Below, one piece after another: positions 17,254-27,115 of a stretch of DNA of 64,000 bases. This stretch comes from Litorimonas sp046250185 (GTDB lineage Bacteria; Pseudomonadota; Alphaproteobacteria; Caulobacterales; Maricaulaceae). How positions within the stretch are numbered: position 1 is the first letter of the stretch; each line of letters opens with the position of its first letter. The stretch is taken from the NCBI RefSeq assembly GCF_046250185.1, contig NZ_CP176469.1; one strand, written 5' to 3'. The notes beneath the pieces are model-generated. The model saw only the letters and a program-made list of their open reading frames with translations, was not told the origin of the DNA and ran no database searches. The translations under genes were made by a program, and so were the position numbers.

Positions 17254-18045
17254 ATGACCCAGCGCCTAGATACCACATTCAAAAACCGCAAAGCCCAAGG
17301 TCAGGCAGTCTTCGTCGCCTATATGATGGGCGGCGATCCTGACCGCGCCACATCGCAAGCTTTTCTCAATGCCCTGCCTGGCGCGGGAGTCGATATAATC
17401 GAGCTAGGCATTCCCTTTACCGATCCCATGGCAGACGGCCCCGTAATTGAAGATGCAGGCATCCGCGCGCGCGTATCTGGCACAACGCTCACGACTATCT
17501 TAGAGATGGCAGCAGAGTTTCGTGCGACGAATAGCACCACGCCTATCATTGTCATGGGCTACGCTAATCCCCTGCACCATATGGGCTATACTAGCTTCGC
17601 GAAGGCCGCATTTGACGCTGGCATTGACGGAGCAATTATTGTCGATTTGCCGCCTGAGGAAGACGGCGAACTCCGCGACACCTTTGCAAAACATGACCTA
17701 GCTCTGATACGGCTTGCGACACCGACGACAGACGCCAAGCGCCTTCCTAAAGTTGTCGAAGGCACAAAAGGCTTTGTTTATTACGTCTCTATGACAGGCA
17801 TTACAGGCGCGAGCTTTGCGCAAGCGGGGAGCGTCAAAGATCAAGTCGCCCGCGTCCGCGAAGCCGCGAACTTACCCGTTGTGGTCGGCTTCGGCGTCAA
17901 AACACCAGAACGTGCGCGCGAAGTGGCCAAGGATGCAGATGGCGTAGTTGTCGGCACAGCGATCGTTCAAGAACTTCACGAAAAAGGGCCAGAGGAAGCC
18001 TTGGCTCTCGTGAAATCACTGGCAGACGCCACGCATTCGGGGTAA
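17254..18045 (+). CDS. trpA: Tryptophan synthase alpha subunit
   Basis: The 263-residue TIM barrel splits indole-glycerol phosphate into indole and glyceraldehyde 3-phosphate. Catalytic residues E50 and D61 are in DIIELGIPFTDPMADGPVIE, and the phosphate-binding VVGFGVKTPERAREV and GVVVGTAIV loops are present. I use ATG 17254 (MTQRLDTTFKNRKAQG) rather than the in-frame TTG six bases upstream. It comes after the ecn terminator and is followed eight bases later by accD, so its transcription may partly depend on read-through or its own promoter. Confidence 0.97.
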   Translation: MTQRLDTTFKNRKAQGQAVFVAYMMGGDPDRATSQAFLNALPGAGVDIIELGIPFTDPMADGPVIEDAGIRARVSGTTLTTILEMAAEFRATNSTTPIIVMGYANPLHHMGYTSFAKAAFDAGIDGAIIVDLPPEEDGELRDTFAKHDLALIRLATPTTDAKRLPKVVEGTKGFVYYVSMTGITGASFAQAGSVKDQVARVREAANLPVVVGFGVKTPERAREVAKDADGVVVGTAIVQELHEKGPEEALALVKSLADATHSG

Positions 18046-18053
18046 ACTACGAT

Positions 18054-18926
18054 ATGAATTGGATCACGAAACTCACGCCGCCCGGCATCAAAGACATCTT
18101 CACCAAGAAGGACACGCCAGACAATCTCTGGATCAAATGTCCGAAGTCTGGCGAGATGGTGTTTAGTGCTGACTTGCCTGGACTTTTGCATGTGACGCCT
18201 GCGGGTCATCATATGCGGATCGGGCCAGATATGCGGATGGATTACACCTTCGATAATAGCGAATATATCGAAGTGTCGATTCCCTCAGTCGCCAAAGATC
18301 CGCTGAAATTTAAAGACGACCAAAAATATACAGACCGCTTGAAAAAAGCGCGTGCCAAAACTGGCGATGACGACGCAATGAGCATCGGCGTCGGCAGAAT
18401 TCACGGCATTGAGACTGTTGTGCTAGTGCAGAATTTTGCCTTTATGGGCGGCTCACTCGGCATGGCGGCGGGCGAAGGCTTGATTGCGGCGGCTGAACAT
18501 GCGGTGGCACATAAACTCCCGCTCGTCGTCTTCACCGCTGCTGGCGGCGCAAGGATGCAAGAGGGCGCATTATCATTGATGCAAATGCCGCGAACCACAA
18601 TCGCCGTGCAGCGTATGCGCGAAGCGGGCTTGCCCTATATCGTGGTGTTATGCGACCCGACGACAGGCGGCGTTACTGCCAGCTACGCCATGCTAGGCGA
18701 TGTGCATTTGGCCGAACCAGGCGCATTGATCTGCTTCGCTGGCCCGCGCGTGATTGAAGAGACCATTCGGGAGAAATTGCCCGAAGGGTTCCAGCGGGCT
18801 GAGTTCCTGGAAGAAAAAGGCATGATTGACCGCGTTGTCCCGCGCAGCGAAATGCGCAAAACGCTCGCCCAAATTCTCGCTGTGCTGATGCAGGCCGAAC
18901 CGACGCGCGATTATGTCGACGCCTAG
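18054..18926 (+). CDS. accD: Acetyl-CoA carboxylase carboxyltransferase subunit beta
   Basis: The 290-residue subunit, with AccA, moves the carboxyl group from biotin to acetyl-CoA in fatty acid synthesis. The crotonase-fold body is complete (FTAAGGARMQEGALSLMQMP; CDPTTGGVTASYAMLGDVHL). The N-terminal zinc ribbon is degenerate: only C29 of the four cysteines of the E. coli protein remains (LWIKCPKSGEMV, then VTPAGHHMRI). Such loss is, to my knowledge, common in Alphaproteobacteria. It overlaps folC by 14 bases. Confidence 0.96.
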   Translation: MNWITKLTPPGIKDIFTKKDTPDNLWIKCPKSGEMVFSADLPGLLHVTPAGHHMRIGPDMRMDYTFDNSEYIEVSIPSVAKDPLKFKDDQKYTDRLKKARAKTGDDDAMSIGVGRIHGIETVVLVQNFAFMGGSLGMAAGEGLIAAAEHAVAHKLPLVVFTAAGGARMQEGALSLMQMPRTTIAVQRMREAGLPYIVVLCDPTTGGVTASYAMLGDVHLAEPGALICFAGPRVIEETIREKLPEGFQRAEFLEEKGMIDRVVPRSEMRKTLAQILAVLMQAEPTRDYVDA

Positions 18927-20250
18927 CTCGGCTGCCGCGCAAGACTTGGAACAGGCGCTCGCCGCGCTCACCGCGCTTCACCCAAAAAAAATTGATCTCG
19001 GCCTAGGGCGTGTTTTGGATGTGCTAGCCAAGCTCGGCAATCCGCAACACCTCCTGCCGCCCGCCGTGCATGTCGCTGGGACAAATGGGAAGGGATCAAC
19101 GATTGCCATGCTGCGCGCCATGGCGGAGGCGGACGAGCTGAAAGTCCATGTCTATACCTCGCCGCACTTGGTCCGCTTTAACGAGCGTATCGTTGTCGCC
19201 AGCCAAGAGATCGACGATGCGACATTGCTGGATGTTATTACGCGGGTGCGGGCCGCCAATGACGGCGCACCTTTGTCATTTTTTGAGGCCACGACAGCAG
19301 CCATGTTTCTCGCCTTTTCTGAAGCTCCAGCCGACCTTGCGATTATCGAGGTAGGGCTTGGTGGACGGTTTGACGCGACGAATGTTTTTGACCCTGCCAT
19401 ATGCGGTATCGCCCCTGTCGACTATGATCATGCCGAATTTTTGGGTCGTGACCTCGCTGGGATTGCCCGCGAAAAGGCTGGGATCATCAAAGACCATGTG
19501 CCCGTTTACATTGGCAAGCAAGGCGAACTTGTGAACGCCGTTATGGACGCCGAAGCGCAAAAACATCGCGCACCAATTCAGTTTCAAGATCAGGATTTCA
19601 AAACTTATGGGCAGCATGGACGGCTCGTTTATGAAAGCTCGCAAACCTTGCTCGATCTGCCTCTTCCTGCGCTGATCGGGGAGCATCAGATTTCCAATGC
19701 GGGGCTGTCTATTGCCCTCGCGCGACATATGAAAATATCGGATAAAGCAATAGCCAATGGGCTGAAAAACGCCAAGTGGCCAGCCCGCATGCAGCGCCTA
19801 ACCCAAGGGCCATATGCCGACATGGTCACGGAAAGCGGCGGCGAATTATGGCTTGATGGCGGGCATAATCCACACGCCGCGCGCGCCGTCGCCAGTGCCA
19901 TGGCCGAGCTAGAATCTGTCACCTCCCGACCGCTAATTCTCATCACGGGCATTTTAGCCAATAAGGACATCGGGGGATTTTTGGACGCATATGAAGGTCT
20001 CGCAAGCGCAGTTATTGGCGTCTCTATAGATGGCCACGCCGCCCTTGCACCAGAAACGCTCATTGAAATTGCAGAGGCTCGCGGTCTGATTGGTCAAGTC
20101 GCCAACAACCTCGCAGATGCCGTGCAACGCGCGATCAATACGGGCGAAGCCCTGTCACGGCAAACAACGGATCAACCGATCATTCCGCCGCGTATCTTGA
20201 TTTGCGGATCGCTATATTTGTCAGGCGAAGTTTTAAAGGTCAGCGCGTAG
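18913..20250 (+). CDS. folC: Bifunctional folylpolyglutamate synthase / dihydrofolate synthase
   Basis: The 445-residue Mur-ligase-type enzyme adds glutamate to dihydropteroate and folates using ATP. The P loop VAGTNGKGSTIAML is near residues 57-70; the family signatures IIEVGLGGRFDATNVF and the C-terminal DGGHNPHAARA are clear. It starts inside the end of accD (14-base overlap), which ties it to the trp-accD operon, and it converges on trxA. The accD-folC pairing is common across Proteobacteria. Confidence 0.95.
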   Translation: MSTPSSAAAQDLEQALAALTALHPKKIDLGLGRVLDVLAKLGNPQHLLPPAVHVAGTNGKGSTIAMLRAMAEADELKVHVYTSPHLVRFNERIVVASQEIDDATLLDVITRVRAANDGAPLSFFEATTAAMFLAFSEAPADLAIIEVGLGGRFDATNVFDPAICGIAPVDYDHAEFLGRDLAGIAREKAGIIKDHVPVYIGKQGELVNAVMDAEAQKHRAPIQFQDQDFKTYGQHGRLVYESSQTLLDLPLPALIGEHQISNAGLSIALARHMKISDKAIANGLKNAKWPARMQRLTQGPYADMVTESGGELWLDGGHNPHAARAVASAMAELESVTSRPLILITGILANKDIGGFLDAYEGLASAVIGVSIDGHAALAPETLIEIAEARGLIGQVANNLADAVQRAINTGEALSRQTTDQPIIPPRILICGSLYLSGEVLKVSA

Positions 20251-20276
20251 GGAATATCAGCCTTTAGTCGTCGCGG

Positions 20277-20597
20277 CTATGCGTGTTCCGCAACCCATTC
20301 TGCCAATTTCGATTTTGTCATGGCACCGACTTTCGTGGCTACAACTTGACCTTCTTTGAAGATCATCAGTGTCGGGATGCCGCGCACATGAAACTTTGCA
20401 GGCGTTTCTGGATCGTCGTCAATATTGACTTTCGCGATCTTAATACGATCACCCATTTCCTCTGAAATCTCTTCGAGCGCAGGGCCGATTTGCTTGCAGG
20501 GGCCACACCATTCTGCCCAAAAATCAACGAGGACAGGCTTATCAGACGCGATCACGTCATCTTTGAAACTCGCATCAGAAACTTTAACCGTGGCCAT
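20277..20597 (-). CDS. trxA: Thioredoxin
   Basis: The 106-residue cytoplasmic thioredoxin has the classic WCGPC active site at residues 30-34, the buried Asp in VLVDFWAEW, and the cis-Pro segment RGIPTLMIFKEGQ. It reduces protein disulfides and serves ribonucleotide reductase. It is the last gene of the tsaE-amgK-murU-addB-addA-trxA run, 21 bases after addA, and converges with folC. The addA-trxA-folC arrangement is usual for the class. Confidence 0.97.
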   Translation of the reverse strand: MATVKVSDASFKDDVIASDKPVLVDFWAEWCGPCKQIGPALEEISEEMGDRIKIAKVNIDDDPETPAKFHVRGIPTLMIFKEGQVVATKVGAMTKSKLAEWVAEHA

Positions 20598-20618
20598 GAG
20601 GCGCTCCTTAGAAAAACA

Positions 20619-23600
20619 TTATGGTAGGATAGATTTAGGAAGCGCCTCAATGTTTTGCAAGGCCTCCGTCAGCATTGCTTTTGGGAGCGGCATGAGGCGC
20701 GGCGTTTCGGTCCACAACAGGGCAACATCGACGGTGTGATCTGGATAAACCTCTGCGATCAAAGCACGGTAAGCCGCCATTTGTGCGAGATATTGCGGGG
20801 CAATCATATCTGGACTGACAGGCGGGTCGCGATCCGATTTATAATCAACGATCAGGACACGGTCGCCTTGCACACACAGCCTATCAATCTGTCCATTCAA
20901 CCAAATAGCCTCTGACCCCACATGAATTTTTCCCGCAACTGAAACCTCGCTGCGGGAGCCATGGGCGAACAAATCTGCATAGTCAGGGTGGTTTAACACC
21001 GCCGTAACCTCATCAATAAAATCTTGCTTTTGCTGCGCGGACAATACGGTGTACTTAGCCAAAATTTGACCCGCAATTTCAGTCCGCCTCTCACGTTCAA
21101 AATCAGGTAAAACTTCGAGAAGCTTGTGAATAATTATCCCGCGCTGATAACGCCCTTTTTGTTGCGCCGCGCTTGGCGAACTTGGCGAGAGCGTGTCGCG
21201 CATACCGTCCATCAAGTGCGATGGGCTGAGCCGGGGGGGCAAATGCTCTGGCGCCCGTAACTCACGCATCCAATGAGGGGCATCAAACGTGTCCGAAGCC
21301 GCGAGAGTTGAGGTCTTGTCTAAGGCTGATGGTAACTCACCGAATCGCAAAATCTCTATGGTTTCATTGTCGGTCGTAGGCAGCGTATCAACGGTTGTCG
21401 CAACCTGTTCAAAGGCCGACTTGACGCGATCATACCAACTGCCGTCCTGATAGCCATTTTCCGTGCGGCCATGCTGTGACCCGCAGATAATTAGGCGCGT
21501 CTCGGCCCGTGTCATGGCAACATAAAGCAACCGCAACTGCTCTTGCGACGTCTTGAGCGCATGCGCTTCAAAAGCGTCTTGCAGCCCTTCGGGGCGTTCT
21601 GATTTAGGCGGTGCCCACGCATATCCCGCCCCAACTGGGATTAAACGATCCTTGGCCACAGGCACCGCTGTTGTGTCGGGCAGAAATACGATGGGTGCTT
21701 CCAAGCCTTTGGCCCCATGCACAGTCATGACGCGAGCTTGCCCAGTGGCCAGGTCAAGGTCACGTTTGATCTGCACATCATTACTCGAGAAATCGCGGAC
21801 GAAATATTGAAGGTTCGGCGCACGGCGATATTGATGGTCAAGCGCGCGGGCCAAAAAAGCATCAAGCGCCTCCCGCGCTTCCATTCCGAGCCGCTTAAAG
21901 AACCGCTCTCGCAGGCTCCGACCAGTCCCGTCCATCCGCTCTAGCGTTGCTGTCAAAAAATCAAACGGCGGCAGTGAGAGGCTATCCGCGATCATCTGCT
22001 CAAGAGCTTCGGCGATATCAGGGCGACGAGATTTCACCGCCTCCCACAACGCACCCTCGCGATCAACGGCAACTTCAAACAAGGCGTCATCATCAAAGCC
22101 AAATATCGGAGATTTTAGAACTTCCGCCAGAGATAAATCGTCCAAAGGCAGTAAAACAAACCGACACAGCGACAGTAAATCTTTGACAATAATCGCATCT
22201 TTTAGTGTCAGCCTATCAGCCCCCGCGACAGGCACATCGTGTTTTTTGAGTTGTTGAATGATCGCGTCAAAAAATGCATTGCGGCGCTGCACGAGAATCA
22301 GAACGTCGCCTGCATGCACTGGCCGAGTGCGACCAAGATCGCGATCAAAAATTGGTTCCCCAGCATCTATCCACGCTCGAATGGTGCGGGCGATCTGCTG
22401 CGCCAGACGGACCCGTTGATGCCGCTCGCCCAGCGCATCGACAGGCGTCGTGTCCCAAGGCGCTTTTTCCTTCACGTCCTCAAGTTTTGGCACGATCGGC
22501 CATAATTCGACACAGCCGCTATCCTCGCGAAACGCAATATGGCGCGCGATATCCGATGCGGGCGGATAGTCGGTATCAAACATTTCCCGCAGCGCCCCAC
22601 CTTCGATTAACACGTGATCCACCATATCAAGGACTTGCTGCGTTGATCGAAACGACATGCGCATTCGCACTTCGCCTAGATCGGACAAGCCAGCATAATA
22701 TTGAATTTGGTCCAAAAATCGCTGTGGGTCAGCACCTTGGAAACTGTAAATCGATTGCTTCTCATCGCCCACTGCAAAGAGCGTGCGAGGGTTCGACGGT
22801 TTGCGGTCTGGGTCATCTTGGAAAAACGGCGCGGCTAGCGCGTCAATAATTTGCCATTGCTCAGGCGATGTATCTTGCGCTTCGTCCACCAAAATGTGTT
22901 CGATCCCACCATCGAGCTTATAACGCACCCAATCCGCCACAGCAGCATCCGATAGCAAGTCTCGCACCAGTAATATCTGATCCGAGAAATCGAGCGCGCG
23001 GAGATCATGTTTGCGCGATGCGTAAAGGGTAGAAAACCGCGTGGCGACTGTCAGAATATCACGGCTCATTTCCAGCATGACTGTACCGCGACGGTCTTGC
23101 TCTGCTTGGATCACATGCACAGCGATCTGATCGATAGAGGTCTTGATCGGCTCAGCTATGCCCTTGGTATAAAAACTTTTTGTCGGACTGCCCGCTTTGG
23201 TAAAAAACATCGTGCTGAGAGCTTGAACAGCGTCCATAGCATCGGATGCCTCTAAAGCGGCCTCTATCGCAACAGCGCGTTTGGCATCCGTTGATGATGA
23301 TTGTGAAAGGGCGTCGGCAATGGCTTTCAAGTCTCTTTGGTCCAAGCTCTGCCATAGCTTTTCTGCCACCGCTCGTTGCGTCTCGTCCTCTGGCAATTTT
23401 AAGCGTGACGCTAAATCTGACTGACCTGTGGCGGCCCAGCGTTTGATTTTTTCAGGCGATCCGACCACCCAATTAAATAACTCATCCAGCGTCTTATCCG
23501 CCCGCGCGACACTCAATTTTGCCAAGGCAGCGGTGAGTTCAGGATCATCGTCTGACGCCGCCAAAATCAAAATTTGCTCGCGAATTTCAGCGCGCAATTC

Positions 23601-24086
23601 TCGCTGTTGATCATCATCCAACGGCTCAAAGCCAGGCATAACACCCGCCTCAATCGGGAAGCGGGAAAGTATCCTTTCGCAAAAAGCGTGAATGGTTTGG
23701 ACCTTCAATCCCTCTGGCGTTTCCAACGCTTCGGCAAATAATTGTCGCGCAAGACTTAAGGTGACCGACGGGGTAATCGCCTCAAATGGCTGCCCAAATG
23801 AATCACCGAGTTGTGTTTTCAAATCGGTGTCATTCATCACCGACCATTGGCCGAGCTTTTTAAATAAACGCGCCTGCATTTCCGCAGCGGCGGCTTTTGT
23901 ATAGGTCAGGCATAGAATGTCTTGCGGGGCGACATTGCGTAATAATAGACGCGAGACCCGGTCCACCAAAACGCGCGTTTTACCTGAACCAGCATTGGCA
24001 GACGCCAAGCGGGTATGGTGCGGATGGGCGGCTTTGCGCTGCTGCGAGAGCGCGCTATTGTAGTTCTGTTCACGGGTTGGGGTCAC
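20619..24086 (-). CDS. addA: Double-strand break repair helicase-nuclease AddA
   Basis: The 1155-residue UvrD-type helicase with a C-terminal nuclease domain is the AddA subunit that, with AddB, resects DNA ends for RecA. The Walker A motif is ASANAGSGKTRVL (residues ~28-40), Walker B/motif II is HILVDEAQDTSPEQW, and motif VI lies in LRLLYVAMTRAETRL. The nuclease core is VLIVDYKSDRDPP near residue 1090, with QYLAQMAAYRALI after it. It overlaps addB by four bases (ATGA). Confidence 0.96.
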   Translation of the reverse strand: MTPTREQNYNSALSQQRKAAHPHHTRLASANAGSGKTRVLVDRVSRLLLRNVAPQDILCLTYTKAAAAEMQARLFKKLGQWSVMNDTDLKTQLGDSFGQPFEAITPSVTLSLARQLFAEALETPEGLKVQTIHAFCERILSRFPIEAGVMPGFEPLDDDQQRELRAEIREQILILAASDDDPELTAALAKLSVARADKTLDELFNWVVGSPEKIKRWAATGQSDLASRLKLPEDETQRAVAEKLWQSLDQRDLKAIADALSQSSSTDAKRAVAIEAALEASDAMDAVQALSTMFFTKAGSPTKSFYTKGIAEPIKTSIDQIAVHVIQAEQDRRGTVMLEMSRDILTVATRFSTLYASRKHDLRALDFSDQILLVRDLLSDAAVADWVRYKLDGGIEHILVDEAQDTSPEQWQIIDALAAPFFQDDPDRKPSNPRTLFAVGDEKQSIYSFQGADPQRFLDQIQYYAGLSDLGEVRMRMSFRSTQQVLDMVDHVLIEGGALREMFDTDYPPASDIARHIAFREDSGCVELWPIVPKLEDVKEKAPWDTTPVDALGERHQRVRLAQQIARTIRAWIDAGEPIFDRDLGRTRPVHAGDVLILVQRRNAFFDAIIQQLKKHDVPVAGADRLTLKDAIIVKDLLSLCRFVLLPLDDLSLAEVLKSPIFGFDDDALFEVAVDREGALWEAVKSRRPDIAEALEQMIADSLSLPPFDFLTATLERMDGTGRSLRERFFKRLGMEAREALDAFLARALDHQYRRAPNLQYFVRDFSSNDVQIKRDLDLATGQARVMTVHGAKGLEAPIVFLPDTTAVPVAKDRLIPVGAGYAWAPPKSERPEGLQDAFEAHALKTSQEQLRLLYVAMTRAETRLIICGSQHGRTENGYQDGSWYDRVKSAFEQVATTVDTLPTTDNETIEILRFGELPSALDKTSTLAASDTFDAPHWMRELRAPEHLPPRLSPSHLMDGMRDTLSPSSPSAAQQKGRYQRGIIIHKLLEVLPDFERERRTEIAGQILAKYTVLSAQQKQDFIDEVTAVLNHPDYADLFAHGSRSEVSVAGKIHVGSEAIWLNGQIDRLCVQGDRVLIVDYKSDRDPPVSPDMIAPQYLAQMAAYRALIAEVYPDHTVDVALLWTETPRLMPLPKAMLTEALQNIEALPKSILP

Positions 24087-27000
24087 GTATCGCCCTCCCC
24101 GTCACCGCTCATGATTCCGCGCCATTCTGCCCGCCGCGCGAGATGGTCATAATCGCCATATTTATTTTGATATTGCACACGTGGTTGCGACGGATAACCT
24201 GTCTCTGGCGTGTCAAATTCCGTAATTAATTGCTTCAATATTTCTTCAGCTTCCGCAGCCAAAGTCATCGCATCTTTGCCGGATTTATAATGCGGCGCAG
24301 TTACGATTTGCTCGGAAAACCCTTTATTCGCACCCTTCAGTTGGAGATAACCAAGCTGTGTCGTCTCGCCCTTTGGTTGGTCTTTAAAGGCCCCATTTTT
24401 CGCGAGGAACGCTGCCAAAGGCAGCTGCGGATCAAACCCAGCTGTCACCACAGCGTTAGTTGACGGCACCCCTGTTTTGAAGTCGATAAACGCGTAACCT
24501 TCAGGGCTACGTTCAATTAAATCTGCCACGCCTGTCAGACGGAAAGGCGGTGTTGCGAACGTGTAATTGGCGTAGACTTCTTGGCCAACAATCTCAAAAC
24601 CCTGCATGTCCCTGTCTTTAAGCCATGCCAAAAACTGCCTTGCGATTTCATTGAAACGCGGCATCTCGTGGTGGATGATCTCTGGGGCATAGTGATGTTC
24701 TTTGAATTGCGTTTGGATATGATCCAATAAGATTTCGCTCTGCGAGATGTCATATGGACCTTGGTTTTCAATCAAAAAAGTCTCGATCGCGGCATGAAGT
24801 GCAGTCCCAAAGTGACGCGCATCCTGTGCCATATCCAGATCGTCCAAGCCCTCTAAACCAAGGCAATGCTTTGCGTAAATCGCATATGGATCCCGTATCC
24901 AAGTCTGCACACCCGTCATAGAAATCCGTCGCCCCTCGCCCGCTGGCTGCAGCTTCCCACGGTAATAACTCCAGCGTTTATCGACAGGAGGTTTGGGCAG
25001 TGGCGGCTCAGCTGGCGTTATGGCGTCTGCTGCAACATAATCCAAAGACTGCGCCGCAGTCAGGTATGTCTGTCCGGTCTGTAAGAGCCGTTTTGCCGCG
25101 CCCTCTCCCAGCGCGCCCGCCAACAAAGTTTGCAAGCGCCAGACCCACCTCGCGGCTACGGTTGGCCCGCTATCATTGCGTTCAGAACGGGTGAGATAGA
25201 CACATGGGTTCGCCGCTAATTCCGCGAAATCATGCGCCGACAAACCATAACGCCGCTCCGGTAAAGATAAACTCATCGCCCTGCGCATAGACCGCGACAG
25301 AAAAGGATCAACGCTCGGGGATGCAGGCCAAGTGCCCTCGTTCAGCCCGCCCAAGATGACAACATCAGGGGCAATTAAACGCGCTTCCAATGGCCCCAAA
25401 ATTGAGAGTCGCGCTTGATTGCTACTGTCCTGCTTCACAACTGTATTTTGTAACATGCGGTGGATAAGGCGGATAATTCCTTCGGAATTTGTATCAGGCA
25501 ATTCAGCGCCGTGAGAGATCAGACCTGTCAGTAATTGCCCCGCTTGCGCTCCCGCTAAGCCGGCCCAAATCGTTCGCCCGCCCTCACTCACAGCCTCCGC
25601 CGCGCTCACTAGTGCTGATGCCCAAATGCTCGCAGGCGCTTTGCCGTCGAGTTCAAGTAGTGGCGCAATCGCGGCGTATAGTTTCGTCACTAATTCGGGA
25701 CGTGTGGCATCTGTGAAGTGTGGACGAATCCCGCGAAATTCTGCCTTCTCTAAATCTGGCCAAGTATTCGGATCATCCGTCAATGCGCAAAGTGGATGGT
25801 GCATAACGACGCTAATTTCAACAGGGCCTTCTGGGTCGTGCGCAAGTTGGAGCAGCGCCAGCAATAGCCCCCCTATTGGTGTTTGCGATAACGGCTCGCC
25901 TTGCGACATATCAACGGAAATTCCCCAACGCCCCAGCCTTGCTTGAACGCGTCGCGCCAGACCTTGGTCAGGGGTCACAAGAGCCGCTGTCCGCTTCGGC
26001 GTTTCCAAGGCGTGACGCAAAATCAGGGCGATACTCATCGCCTCATCTTCGTCATTCGGCGCTTCAATCAGCGACAGCCCATCCATGGCGCGATTGAAAA
26101 TATCGTCGCCGTGATTGCGTTGTAGGGTCTCTATCCGCCCCAGCCAATCGCTCGTTTTATCAACAGCGACAAGCGCTTCATTAATTACCATACGTCGGAG
26201 GTCAGTCACAGGCAGGTCACCTGTCGGTTTCAACTGCAGGGACGGCACGATTTTGCGCCAATCTATGACGTCGCCGCGATCCATCTTCATACGCTCAAGC
26301 AAGCTTTTGAGGGAGTATTGAGGGTGCTGCACATCAATCGTATCCCACGCTTGGTCAGTGCTAGCCTGTAATCCTGGCAGAACGACCATGCCTTGGGGCA
26401 GTTCCGCAACACAGGCCATCAGCCGTGCCGTCGCCGATAATGTGCCCGTCGACCCAGCGATAATCACGGGATAACGCGGCGGAGCCTCGCGCCAGCTATC
26501 TGTCAGCAGATTAAGTAATTTCACCTTACGCGCCTGCGTCTCAATCATACCAATTTCAGCCAGCCGCGCGGGCCAATATTCCTCAATGATTTGGTAGAGT
26601 GTCGCGGCATGTTGGAAATGCAAAGCTGACTCGCTCAAGATATTTTTCCACTCATCCGTGTCTGTAATCGTCACTTCTTCCATCGCGGCATCATCAAAAA
26701 TTGCCAGCAATGGATCAGCCAGCGCCAAAGCTGTGGCAGGGTCAAGCGGGAGGTCGGCGGCGCGGCGGTGATACGCTGTGACCAACTTCGCCATTTCAAA
26801 ACGGCGCTGCATGGGCGGCATGGCTGGCGCGACTTCGCCAATTAATTCGCCCGGCTCAAAAGGCGGCTCTTCTGGGTTAATGTCCGCGAGAGGTTTCATG
26901 CGCGGTAGGAGCGTAGCGCCGCGACCTTCGGACTGGGCGAGGTCTGTGAGCGCGTCTCGCATGCCTTGGACGGCACGGCGGGTGGGCAATAAAATCAGCG

Positions 27001-27115
27001 CGTCTTGAAGTGCGTCGCCGTAATGCGCCGACAGCCCCTCGGCCAGATATTGCAGGAACGGCACACCAGACGGCATATTGTAAACGTGGCGAGGATGGGG
27101 AATCGCTCCGCTCAA
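24083..27115 (-). CDS. addB: Double-strand break repair protein AddB
   Basis: The 1010-residue AddB subunit is the alphaproteobacterial type: an inactivated helicase body plus a C-terminal RecB-family nuclease. Visible marks are the LILLPTRRAVQGMRDAL start region, the LLGGLNEGTWP-like segment (VVILGGLNEGTWPASPS) and the nuclease motif YAFIDFKTGVPS near residue 860, followed by the PQLPLAAFLAK segment. It sits between murU and addA with four-base overlaps on both sides, so its translation is probably coupled to both. Confidence 0.94.
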   Translation of the reverse strand: MSGAIPHPRHVYNMPSGVPFLQYLAEGLSAHYGDALQDALILLPTRRAVQGMRDALTDLAQSEGRGATLLPRMKPLADINPEEPPFEPGELIGEVAPAMPPMQRRFEMAKLVTAYHRRAADLPLDPATALALADPLLAIFDDAAMEEVTITDTDEWKNILSESALHFQHAATLYQIIEEYWPARLAEIGMIETQARKVKLLNLLTDSWREAPPRYPVIIAGSTGTLSATARLMACVAELPQGMVVLPGLQASTDQAWDTIDVQHPQYSLKSLLERMKMDRGDVIDWRKIVPSLQLKPTGDLPVTDLRRMVINEALVAVDKTSDWLGRIETLQRNHGDDIFNRAMDGLSLIEAPNDEDEAMSIALILRHALETPKRTAALVTPDQGLARRVQARLGRWGISVDMSQGEPLSQTPIGGLLLALLQLAHDPEGPVEISVVMHHPLCALTDDPNTWPDLEKAEFRGIRPHFTDATRPELVTKLYAAIAPLLELDGKAPASIWASALVSAAEAVSEGGRTIWAGLAGAQAGQLLTGLISHGAELPDTNSEGIIRLIHRMLQNTVVKQDSSNQARLSILGPLEARLIAPDVVILGGLNEGTWPASPSVDPFLSRSMRRAMSLSLPERRYGLSAHDFAELAANPCVYLTRSERNDSGPTVAARWVWRLQTLLAGALGEGAAKRLLQTGQTYLTAAQSLDYVAADAITPAEPPLPKPPVDKRWSYYRGKLQPAGEGRRISMTGVQTWIRDPYAIYAKHCLGLEGLDDLDMAQDARHFGTALHAAIETFLIENQGPYDISQSEILLDHIQTQFKEHHYAPEIIHHEMPRFNEIARQFLAWLKDRDMQGFEIVGQEVYANYTFATPPFRLTGVADLIERSPEGYAFIDFKTGVPSTNAVVTAGFDPQLPLAAFLAKNGAFKDQPKGETTQLGYLQLKGANKGFSEQIVTAPHYKSGKDAMTLAAEAEEILKQLITEFDTPETGYPSQPRVQYQNKYGDYDHLARRAEWRGIMSGDGEGDT

